Shown here piece after piece: positions 1 to 10,800 of a stretch of 64,000 bases of DNA. How positions within the stretch are numbered: position 1 is the first letter of the stretch; each line of letters opens with the position of its first letter. Both the position numbers and the translations under genes were made by a program. This DNA comes from Triplophysa rosa (taxonomy: Eukaryota; Chordata; Actinopteri; Cypriniformes; Nemacheilidae). The stretch covers positions 8,593,946 through 8,657,945 of the forward strand of contig NC_079908.1 in the NCBI RefSeq assembly GCF_024868665.1, read 5' to 3'. Below the pieces are notes generated by a model. The model saw only the letters and a list, made by a program, of their open reading frames with translations. It ran no database searches and was not told where the DNA came from.

Positions 1-141
1 TTTTTGAATACTTACCGTTTTTGGATATACCCGTTTTTTGAATACTTACCTGTTTTTGGATATTCCTGTTTTTTGAATACTTACCTGTTTTTGGATATTC
101 CTGTTTTTGGATATTCCTGTTTTTGGATATTCCTGTTTTTG
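1..141. repeat. Minisatellite, TTTTTGGATATTCCTG-like units
   Basis: The window opens inside a tandem repeat that mixes two related units, one reading TTTTTGAATACTTACC and one reading TTTTTGGATATTCCTG. The last four units are nearly identical and 17-18 bp long. It probably continues beyond the left edge. It lies in the expected first intron of apbb3. Confidence 0.85.
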
Positions 142-2446
142 AAATAAACTCCTTTTTCTTATCTACCTCCGTGGTGTGCTCTCCGTCTACCAGAACCCTG
201 ACAATCCCTTTAAGAATATTTCCTGGGTGTGTAGATTCAGTATACATAATCCGTGAGACACAGTCACACAGACCGTCTGAACACCATACAAAATCAAAGT
301 CTAGAATTAAAAGAGAAAAAAACTAAAGATGCATCATGCAAAAAAGGTGACTTTGCACAAAAGAAAAAATAACAAAAAAAACGATGTAGTCCATCTATCC
401 TTTAGCTTTATTTATTTATTTAGTGCACAGCCACCTTATTTTTATTTTTATAAATATCGCTGCTTTCCTTCTAAAAGTGTTTGTCAGTATTTAATCATTT
501 AAAAAGTACAGGGTTTTTTAATTTACTGAAAAACAGCGAATTTGTAAATCCAAGGTTTTGGAAGGACTGTGACGATATGTAAAGTATATGGTATGAAATG
601 TCAGAACCAAGAAAATGTATTTGTAACACACTATTAATAATAAACAGTGGGAAACATGGTGTGACAACGAGTAATCCAAGCAGGAAGCGGATCCACGTGC
701 AGTAGCAGATGAACTAAAATAATCCAAAATACAGTGAGCATAGCCACTGGGAACAAGATCAAACATTTAACGACTGACAACAGACAAAGGAAACACTGGG
801 GTTTAAATACACTGGCAACTAATAAGGGTGAAACAAAATAAGACACACCTGGGGAAAACAATTAACAAGAGCCAATGAATAAAAGAACTACACAGGAAAC
901 AGGAAAGCAAACAATAAAAACTACAAACTAAAACTCCAAAAGATTGAATCGTGACACACGGTACATTATTATCAATGTGGGTCAATCATTTTAACTAGAA
1001 AAAGCCCTGTGGGGAGAAATCGGGAAATATTGTGGAGTTAATAATATGACAACTCTAATATGTTTAGGGTTTAAACTCTCTTGGGACAAAAGAGAGAAAG
1101 ACAGAAAAAATGAATACACTATATGAAGAAAAATGGCGTTAAATCAATGGCCAGATAATCCCAATGGCGTTATGCCCACGTGAGGTCAAAAACGGGAGGA
1201 TTAAGACTCAGCATGAACCAAAACATCCATCTAGGACTAAACCCTTACTCCTTCAATAAATCAAGAGGCAAGACACACCATTTCTACTCTAAAAACCCGT
1301 AAGAACACATCCTTTCAAGGAGACAGGCAGAATTTCACTCACTAAATGTCCAACAAAATTGATTAATCAAGTAAAATTTGACTCAAATGCAAATGATTCC
1401 TGTACATCAACGGAAGATCCTGACAGATCACCCATCAGCATACACACGGCACTATTAAGGAAACACAATGGTGCCTGTACGTGGTACATTGTATCTAAAT
1501 CCTTGAAAATGCCTTTAATGTCAATGGTTCAGAAGAGGCTATCATTCACTCATACAATCACTCATATGCATTCTCTCGAATATGCTTCCTCTCTGCGTGT
1601 TAAACAGATGTTATTTTAAGAGCGGTGAGGAAGCGGTAAGGACACAATCTGTGTTCCAAGAGCAGTTTTCAAGTGAAGAACATCAGCACCTGGAGGCAGT
1701 GTGTTGGTTTACATTTTGCCAGCTCAGGTTACTTTATCATTATTTACCACGGCATCAAACTAAATAAATAAATAAATAAACATTGCCTGAATGTAGTTTG
1801 GCAGACCATGGTAACTTTGTCAGTAAAGAAATTTTGGATTCTAACAATTTCAGCTACTAAATGTATAGCATTTGACCCTACGTGGTTAATATTGGTTAAT
1901 AAAGATTAAGCACTTTTGGTTGGACCTTTCTGTATAAAAGCAACAATTATAAATTAATTTCACTGCAAACTATATCAATGTCACATCAATTTATAATGGG
2001 GAGGAGTTAACTGGTCTATCTGAAGCTTAATTTTGTGCGGGCAAATTCCGTTCCTGTGTTTCCATAATCTAATCCTCCAACAGATGCATAATCCCAGCAA
2101 AACTGCAGGTGGCAATGACCGTGAATGAATGTATGCCTGACCCTCTGAGAGAAAAGACAACAATATCAACAGGCAAACCACTCAACTTTTTTGTTTCTTT
2201 GAGTTTTAACAATATCAAGAGCATTTGATTATATGTCTTAAATAATGAGATTTTAAACAGGAGCTCTGATGGCACCTGTAGTTATAGTCCCCTAGTAAGT
2301 GAACATCGGAGCATGTGAACAACAGGCAATGATTCATTCAAGCCAGAAACTCCTCTGTGCCTCCAACCCACACTATGGCAACCCCGAGGAGAGACGCAGT
2401 CAGCAGAGAAAGAGTAGAAAAAAGTGCAGGTACCGTGTATTCCTGT
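142..2446 (-). other. apbb3: apbb3 intron 1 (partial), no exon seen
   Basis: This stretch lies downstream, on the minus strand, of the apbb3 first coding exon and is read as its intron 1. I found no exon that would continue the APBB3 protein (an acidic stretch followed by a WW domain), so the next exons should be left of the window. The open frames here are short and unconvincing. Runs of A/T and a short TAAA tract near 1765 are the only structure noticed. Confidence 0.5.
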
Positions 2447-2452
2447 ACCTAC

Positions 2453-2501
2453 CGTCATAGTTGACGATGATGATGGCGAGCATGTAATCCTTGCCCAGCA
2501 T
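2453..2501 (-). CDS. apbb3: APBB3 (FE65-like 2) first coding exon, partial gene
   Basis: The minus-strand exon starts at an ATG at 2501 and encodes 16 residues beginning MLGKDYMLAIIIVNYD, then one base before a GTAGGT donor at 2447-2452. Human APBB3 begins MLGKDYMLAIILVNCD, so 14 of 16 residues match, and the family also places an acidic residue next. APBB3 is a cytoplasmic WW plus two-PTB-domain adaptor that binds the tail of the amyloid precursor protein; none of those domains is in the window because the gene runs off the left edge. In human, APBB3 is the neighbour of SLC35A4, which fits the microprotein gene at 28.5 kb. The start is supported by the homology and by the position of the donor. 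Confidence 0.88.
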
Positions 2502-2960
2502 GGTGTCTTCCGGAAAGCCCCTAAGGTTAACTCAGATACATTCCAGATCGAAATGTCCCAACACCACCAACAAACTCTGCAGCAAACACTCACACACCGG
2601 GTGACCACCAGACTGGAACAGGCAGTGATACAACTAGCATGCCAAGAGGATTAAAAACACACTCCTCTTTTTCTCTTTCGATTCTTCTTTAATGCAGCAC
2701 CAGGTTATTTCACTGCTGTGTAGGTGATGCCATTCAAATCAATCCTTCTTTCTTCGCTGTCTGTGAGATCGCACTCTCCTCTTCTCTCTTCACGTCTGGC
2801 TGAGTCTGATGCTGTTTATCTGATGGCTTCTCTCTCCCTCTCCCTCTGTTACTCTGTGTCTCTCGCTCTGTGTATTCTGTAATTCAGTAATGCCTGCAGC
2901 TTCACCCCCCCACCATCAGCTCATGGTGGTGCCTTAAGGATGGCTGAATATATAGCTGAT
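2502..2960 (-). promoter_or_regulatory. apbb3: apbb3 5'UTR and likely promoter region
   Basis: This is the sequence immediately upstream of the apbb3 start. It includes a pyrimidine-rich (plus-strand view) CT-repeat stretch at about 2760-2880. No TATA box or clear CpG island was identified and the transcription start is not visible, so the call rests on position only. Confidence 0.3.
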
Positions 2961-3904
2961 GAAAGCAAACACAATGCCACCTTCTCCACGTAGAACAATG
3001 CAGGTATGAGGGCTGTAAACGTAGAATGTACAAATATTACACATACATACAATGTTACACATACAATGTTGGAGATAATGGGATTTTTCCAGTATTAGAA
3101 TTAACAATGACGTGTGTTTCTAAGAATTACTGCCTCCAAGAGAGAATAACCATCTGTCAGTGAAGGGAGAAAAAAAACATATTTTCTTTTGGCATGCTGA
3201 CAACGTCATTCAGTATGCGCTCTTGGTTTTATTCTATAAAAATAACATGGGTCAGAATAAATAAAGATAAAAAATATTCCAAATATATTACAATAGCTTC
3301 ATTAGACTGGGGATCGTTTGAGTACATCCTGAGATCCTTCAGCACTAAGAGTATCGAGCTGTGTTTAATAATGACTTAAAATATATAAATATATGCATTT
3401 GATGACTCATATGGCTACACGGGAAATTATTTAAACATATTTCTGTTGTAAACACAAAGATTCGCGTGTTTAAAGCTCTGTGGTTTGCGTTGTTTTGGTC
3501 CACCTTAATTCCTCCCGTCATGAATCCAGGCAAAGTCCGTCATCGTCCAGCCTCCGTTTGCATCATCCCCAGGTTGCCGTGGCAACGACTTCTCTTGTCG
3601 TGAGCGTCTGTCTTCTGCAGTCACAAACAGTGATGTTTCGATAATTCGTATTACAGCCTGATGTAGCTGCAGATTCTATAGTTACCAATCCGTGTGTCAC
3701 TAATGTCACACACCTTGTGTAATTAGCCTATGTAATAGGAACACGTTATATCGTTATTAAAATAAACAACATGATAAAAATATACAAGTGCATAAACGTT
3801 TAGGTCAAATACTTGTGCACATCTATATTAATGTAATAGTATTGAAATGATATTGTAAGTTATTGTTTCAAATGACTTACACAAGGCCGTCACAAATATA
3901 GGTA

Positions 3905-4105
3905 TAAAATCTAGATGCCGCATTCAAGTGCTCCAGGCACGTAGACGTGTCCGCCATCTTGGAACGGCCCAGTGACTTCGCTCACTGTTCGCAAGAATGG
4001 CCCCGCACTGCGATGCCACGGTCAGCTTCGTCTTGAGGCTCGGGCCGTTCCAATATGGCGGACTACTTACGTACAGAGGCCCATAGAAACCGATACTAAT
4101 GCGGA
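3905..4105. mobile_element. Fold-back DNA element, copy 1
   Basis: The two ends are inverted: TAGATGCCGCATT at 3913-3925 pairs with AATGCGGAATCTA at about 4099-4111, and CCGCCATCTTGGAACGGCC at 3951-3969 pairs with GGCCGTTCCAATATGGCGG at 4043-4061. A related copy with the same arms and a longer spacer lies at about 28.05-28.37 kb. The elements look like non-autonomous terminal-inverted-repeat transposons; superfamily not assigned. Confidence 0.7.
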
Positions 4106-4111
4106 ATCTAA

Positions 4112-5990
4112 TTTTTATATCTGCGAGTAATATTATACATTTCATACCTCAAACATAACATTTATTACCAAAACATTCACTCGGTACTTCTTTCTTACCT
4201 TCTAGAAAGGATCCATAACGTGTCTTCCTGTTTATCACACTGAATGACGTTGGGGTGTACGGAATTCTGGGATAAGTAGTTCGTTTGCTTGAGGACTCGC
4301 TTAAATTTCATCATGGATGGGCGTAAGAAATGTATTAAATGTGCCGTGAATATATATGGTACAACAGAGGTGTTTAATAAACAGATGTTTAGTAGGTACT
4401 GTGGTGTTTAATTAATGGAAAATAAAATTAACATTTCCATAACCAAATCATGGTTGTAGTTTCCGCCAAATTGCCGTAGTTAATAATAAATAAATGTTTA
4501 AATAAATGTTTTGAGAAAAATCTGTAAATATCATATAATTTCATCAGAAACTGTAATTAGGAAGGTGAACCTTTAATCTTTGACATTTTTTACACTACAT
4601 TGGAGAAAAAATATATTTGTGATATAACAGTATGCTCATGCAGTGTTCTATGATACATGCGCATTTAAATATGGAGACAGTACCAAAGCAAGGTAACCAT
4701 AGAAGCAGTAGGAATTCCTTGTCTTGCTATGAGATAAATAGACATTTAAAATTATAAACGCACACACACACGGTTTCCATGTTTTATGTGGGCTATAGAC
4801 ATTATGACTCTTATACTGTACAAACTGTATATTCTTGCCTCTAAGTCTCGCCTTACCCCCTAAACCCAACACTAACATAAATCTTCCTGCATTTTATACA
4901 TTTACAAATAAACATCACTTAGTTTGATTTATAACCACCTTTGGAGGTTTTGAGATCACTTTAGCAAATGTCATCACTAAAATGGATATTCTGGATTACT
5001 GTTGTAGTCTGAAGTGAATATGGATCAAGAGAAAGCTCAGTGCATGTGAAGTCAAGGTCCACAAGATCAACCAAAAGTCATAAAAGATCAAGATCGTCTA
5101 TACAACAACTTTTTATTTCTAAATTATAATGATTATAAAGTTTACACATGTAAACAAACACATCAAAAACACACTTTTATTTTCTACAGGCTGGTCACAC
5201 ATCTCAAGCTTTTCAACAGAACACTTGTGACACATATGCAAGTGACAGTACATGCTCACAATGTTATACCTGGACAATTACATATCTAGATTGGATTTTA
5301 TATGTCAAAAACATTTCTGTACTCATGTTTCTTTTACTCATGTTTCCCTTTTAGCTCAGAGTAGGTGCTTCATGGTCCTGTCCATCATCTTCCAAGTGTA
5401 TTTAAGCAGCCGCCTACCTTTCTCTTACCTCAGCTTTTCCAGCATCCCTCCATCACCACCATTCCTCAAATGCGTCTCCTAAGACATCAAACAAAAGTAG
5501 TTTACCATCATTATTATTTTCATTAAGTCCAAATTGTTTTGTATTTTTGTACACTACACTGACAGGTGAACTCGTGAATGTTCTATTCAACAGGCAATCG
5601 ATTTTATTCATTTTAGCAGAAAAACAGTAAAGAAATGACTCTGAAAAATGATGAAGAAATATCTGTTTTTATTTTCTATATTAAAAAATACATGAGTTAT
5701 GGTACATGCAGTGATCAGTGCAGAATCCCTTTACCTTCTGCTTGACACGGGCATCTGAGAATCTGGGATGAGCATCCAGTCAAACTAGAGCTGGGTCTGT
5801 CAAACTCGGGTGTCCCAGGATGAGAGATGAAAACAAGACAAGCTTATTAGTGTACAGAGCATATTTACACATACGTAAAAATGACACAATACGACAAATG
5901 TTTGTGTTTGATTCCTGACCAACTAAAATGGCATAAACAATGTCCAACACTGTCAGAAAAAAGTACAATCATTTTCTGTACATAATCAAA
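4112..5990. other. Intergenic, no gene recognised
   Basis: This is AT-rich sequence between apbb3 and the exon-repeat gene. A short plus-strand frame starting ATGGATGGGCGTAAGAAATG at 4313 encodes a CxxC motif (KKCIKC) but ends after 33 codons and has no other support. Nothing else was recognised. Confidence 0.5.
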
Positions 5991-5991
5991 T

Positions 5992-6240
5992 GTACTTTTT
6001 GGGGTACACTATTTCACCATAAGGACCTATTGTGTACCTTTGAATGTACAGTTGAATGTTTAGTACCACTAGAATTTAACTGGTACACAATAGATCCTTA
6101 AGACACACAAATAGGTCCCTAGGGTGCAATAACATACCAACATTTTATGGGCTGCATACCCATAAAGGAACAAAAAGGAACCCCAACGGCGGAAAAGGTA
6201 CGGCTTTGTACTCTTTTTTTTTGCCAGTGTATTTAGGTAC
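5992..6240. repeat. Dispersed repeat with GGTAC-containing ends
   Basis: The left part contains TTTTTGGGGTACACTATTTC, the right part ends in AAAAGGTACGGCTTTGTACT, and internal segments (GGTACACAATAGATCC against GGACCTATTGTGTACC) are mutual inverted repeats. The structure is a decayed palindromic repeat of the kind common in fish genomes. Family not assigned. Confidence 0.5.
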
Positions 6241-6519
6241 CACCTAAATCATTCCCTGTCCCCTATCTAGTGCACTATATGCCATTCAAAAAAGTAAATA
6301 TGTGAACAAGTGGCTGATTTCAGACTCTTCAGCGGTTTTTTATAATGTAGGAGTAGGAGGTCAGATGCTTTAGATTCTAGTGAGCTTTTGAGGGCAGAAA
6401 TTCTTTTATTGATGTTTTTTTGCTGGTCGTTTATTTGATGGACATCAATGGACTCTGTGCACAAGCGTAGTGACGAACGTCAGATGTTGTCAGAAGTCGG
6501 GATATCAGTTTCCAGTTTA

Positions 6520-6691
6520 CCTTCACACCGCCATTTCTTAACATATCTTAACAACGACTGGGGAAAAACCACATTTCTGTCAAATTTTACATTTAATAAG
6601 CACTACCTTCGCACTGCTATTTCTTAACATAGCTTAACAACGACTGGGGAAAAACCACATTTCTGTTAAATTTTACATTTAATAAGCACTA
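6520..6691. repeat. Tandem duplication of an 84-86 bp segment
   Basis: Two adjacent copies share the core AACAACGACTGGGGAAAAAC, followed by the same CACATTTCTG and TTTTACATTTAATAAGCACT segments. They differ at only a few positions. It is a simple local duplication with no gene in it. Confidence 0.85.
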
Positions 6692-6914
6692 ACTGCTGAC
6701 AAAAGAGCCCTTATTCCACTGATTAGATACATGCTTCCTCCTCCATAGAGGTCCATTATAAGGAAACAGCTCAGCTTAAGGCGTCTACAAACTGAGAACT
6801 CAAAACTTTTCTGATATCATGCTGATGGTTGATATTGGTTATAGAAAACATTTCATTTTTGTTTTCCTCTTTCGCATTTTTGGGAGAACTATCCCTTTTT
6901 TAGAAATACCCACA

Positions 6915-7260
6915 TGGGCAGGGCTGGATTGGCCATCGGGCATACCGGGCATTTTCCCGGTGGGCCAATGTACTTTTTGGGCCTAAACGGACGCTAGAGC
7001 AGAGAGACGGACGGATTAGAAGCGTTAATCGAGCGCTTATGCACGGAACGCGAATGCAATTGCGAATCGGACATGTATGCAGGAAAGGCAATGACAGCAG
7101 CACAACCTATCACTCGCACTAAAAACAACCCCCCCCTCTCCCCCTTCGACAAAAGTGGTAGAGGGCCGAAGCTGGTCAAAAATGCCAGGGCGGAATTAAC
7201 GTCCCAGTCCAGTCATGCACTGGGCGATGCGAAAGTAAACCAGAAACTGATATCCTGACA
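6915..7260. repeat. Dispersed repeat starting CAGGGCTGGATTGGCC
   Basis: The left end reads GGGCAGGGCTGGATTGGCC and is followed by a GC-rich imperfect palindrome (CATACCGGGCATTTTCCCGG). The composition contrasts sharply with the AT-rich flanks, and I have seen similar ends on fish dispersed repeats. The small frames inside it are not treated as genes. The right boundary is a guess. Confidence 0.45.
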
Positions 7261-7711
7261 ACATGGGAAGTTCGCCGCCACGCTTGTGCACAGAATCCAT
7301 GGGCTGCATTTCAGGTAACTTTAGCTGCAAACAGAGCAAACAGAGATTTAGTATAATAAACAGCACTTTTTAAATTTAAGCTATTGTTGTAAAATTAATG
7401 TTTAGGGGTCTCATATCACTGTACCAGTGAGCTGAAGATGTCAGATGTAGTCTTGTTGTCTTTACAGCAGAGTGCATAAATTGTCAAATCTCAGCCTGCC
7501 GCCTGTCTTCTGACTCTGCTGAAATGCTGTTAGAAATAAATCAATAAAGTATTAAATAATAGTAAATAAATGACACACCTGAATAGCAAAAACAACTTTT
7601 TCATAAATTTGTTCTAAATTTTACTAACAAGGTGGTATTGCTCCGGGAACAAATCAGAGTAGATAAATGACACACCTGTTCATACAATGATTGATATCAA
7701 AAAATAGGATT

Positions 7712-7886
7712 TTAAAACAGGTTCCCAAACAATAAAAGAGCACTGATACTTTCGTCAGATAGAACAAAATATAACAACTTATCAAATGTGGATGATGACT
7801 CAAAAATGAATTTGGCAGGAACAAGCGGCTTACATCGGTTAAATGGGGTCACTCTTTGAACCGAGTTAGACCCTAAATCATGATCC
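7712..7886 (-). CDS. Terminal exon of the repeat gene, splice donor lost
   Basis: This is a copy of the repeated exon type carrying a TPFN...KFIFES core. Its sisters end TTTG|GTAAGTTG, but here the same position reads TTTGATAAGTTG, so the donor GT has become AT. Reading continues in frame for about 20 more codons to a TAA at 7712, giving a 57-residue C-terminal piece. It is either the true last exon or a dead copy. No clear AATAAA was found just downstream on the minus strand. Confidence 0.5.
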
Positions 7887-10800
7887 CTAAAAATAGAAGA
7901 AAGAGTGTAAGTACCAATTCTGCAAGCATTCAATCACTTAAAAATGGAGGATTATTTTGTTCAACTCACTTAGGAACGGGAGATGGGGTCGCTGTGGCAG
8001 AGGTCTTTGAAGACAGATGTAGCCCATCCAGCAGCTCACATAAATGTTCTAGTTAAGGTTATTTTTGTTTTCTCAAATTAAAACTTTGAAAACGTCTCTG
8101 TTCATTGAAATCAAAATAAAACATTGACCTAAAATTATGGGGAAAACTTAACTAAAGGAACAATTGAAATGTTGCCTCAAAAATAAATTGAAATAAGTTT
8201 AAAGCACTAAAATTATAACAAAAAATCCCAACAAAAACTGAAATATTATATAGCATTAATATTATAATATTAATAGTATAGCTTAATATTATATAGCAAC
8301 ATAAAAAATAAACAAATAAATTATAAATTGACAAAAGCATACTGTATACCAAAATTGCCTAAACTTTTATTAAAATTAACATAACTAAAATCTAAAAATA
8401 AAAGCTAATTTAAAAAAAATAAATAAAACTAAATAAAACTAAAATGAAAACTATAACAAAAACTGTAACTGTGAAAACTTTGACTGTGTCTGTCTCCCGT
8501 GTGTCCTTCATTTCCTGCCTCTTTGAAACATCGCCTAAGAACAAATCACAAATCAAAACCTGTTCATCCAATGACAAAATTAGACCAAAAATTGATCATT
8601 TAAAACTGATTTAAAAATGAAAGAGCATTGACAGTGTTGAGAAGATTAGAGGAGAATATAACTTACTGTTTTTAGTTTTCCTCATCATTTTTACTTTCTT
8701 AGCAGCCTTCGAAACTCTCCGAGATGTACTGGACCCATCTCGGACATGATCCAATGGCTCTAAGGCAGCGCCCTGACCCCTACAAATACCAGTACTTTAA
8801 GTTATTTTAAGGTTCAAACACATAGATTGCTGTGTATAAATTGAGAGGATTTGTTAACTCACTCAGATGGAGAAGGTGTTGCTGTGGGGTCTGCTGTCTC
8901 AGGGCGCTCCATGGACCCTTCTTGCCCACTCATCTGAGAGTCAGAGTTCAGCTTTTGTCCGAAACCTGTTAACAACAAATCAGAGTAGATAAATGACACA
9001 ATTGTTCATCCAATGATTGATTTCAAAACTGTTTAAAACAATAGAAGAGCATTGATAGTTTTGGTCAGATGGAACAAAATATAACAACTTACCAAATGTG
9101 GGTGATAATTCAAAGAAAAATGTAGCTGGACGAAGAGGCTTCAAGCTGTTAAATGGGCCAGAGGAGTTCGCCACTAAATGATGAAGCCTAAAAAATATGA
9201 GGATGAGTCCTGTAAGTATAATTTCTGCATAGATTCAATCACTTATAAATTGAGAATTTTTTTGGTTAACTCACTCAGGAACAGAAGATGGTGTGGCCCA
9301 GGCGGGAGGCTTTGGAGACAGATGCAAGTCATCCAAACGCTGACAAAGATGTTCCATTTCTGCTTAAAACAAATCAGAAATTAAAACAAGTAAACGTAAG
9401 ATTCTCAAAACAGTTTGAAACAATAAAACAGCATTGATACTGTTGATCAGAAATAATACAAAATATAACAACTTACCAGATATGGGTGACTCATAAATAA
9501 ACGTGGCTGGTTGTAGAGGCCTTTGCTTGTTAAATGGGCCAGAGGATTTCTCCACCAAACGATGAAGCCTAAAAAATATGAGAATGATTCCTGTAAGTAC
9601 CATTTCTGCATACATTCAAGCATTTATAAATTGAGAAATGTTTTGTTCAACTCACTCAGGTATAGAAGACGGTGTGGCTGGGGGCGTGGGAGACAGATGC
9701 AAGTCATCCAGACGTTGACATAAATGTTCCATTTCTGTTAAAAATAAATCAGAAATCAAAACCTGTTCATCCAATGACTGATGTCTTTAAATACAAAACC
9801 ATAAAACACGTAAACGTAAGATTCTCAAAACAGTTTTAAACAACAAAAGAGCATTGATACTGTTGGTCAGAGATAATACAAAACATAACAACTAACCAGA
9901 TATGGGTGACTCATAAATAAATGTGGCTGGACGAAGAGGCTTCAATCTGTTAAATGGCGTGGAGGAGTTCGCCCCTATATGATGAAGCCTAAGAAATACG
10001 AGGATGAGTCCTGTAAGTAACATTTCTGTATATATTCAATAACTTAAAAAAATTGAGAAATGTTTTCTTCAACTCACTCAGGAACAGGAGATGGTGTGGC
10101 TGGGGGCTTTGAGGAGATATGCAAGTCCTCTACACGCGGACAGAAATGTTTAATTTCTGCTAAAAACAAATCATAAATCAAAACCTGTTCATCCAATGAC
10201 TGATATCTTTCAATACAAAACAATAAAACAAGTCTAAATTTCACTAACACACTAAGAAACATGATACAAAAAGTATGATTCTCAAAACCGTTTTAAACAA
10301 TAAAAGAGCATTGAGACTGTTGGTCAGATAGAACAAAATAAAACAACTTACCAGATGAGGATTTAAATATAAATTTCGCTGGCTGTAGAGGTCTCAAGCT
10401 GTTAAATGGGGTCACTCTATGAAGCCTAAATATATGAGGATGACCACTGTAAGTATCACTTCTGCATAAATTCAAGCACTTATAAATGGAGGATTATTTT
10501 GTTCAACTCACTGAGGAACGGGAGATGGTGTGGCTGTGGCAAAGGGCTTTGAAGGCAGATGTAGCCCATCCAGCAGCTCACGTAAAGGTTCAACTGCGTC
10601 TGTCTCCCGTGGGTCAGTCTCTTCTTGCCTCTGTGGTAAATCAGCTAAGAACAAATCACAAATCAAAACCTGTTCATCCAGTGACCGATATAAAACATTT
10701 AACCAAAAATAAAGAGCATTGATTAGAGTGCTGAGCAGATTAGAAAAGAGTATAATAACTTACTTTTTTTCGTTTTCGTCATCCTCCTTTTTGTTTTCTT

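Noticed and set aside
4313..4415. Small CxxC ORF (KKCIKC)
   Set aside because: Only 33 codons with no homology, no clear splice context and no neighbour to support it.
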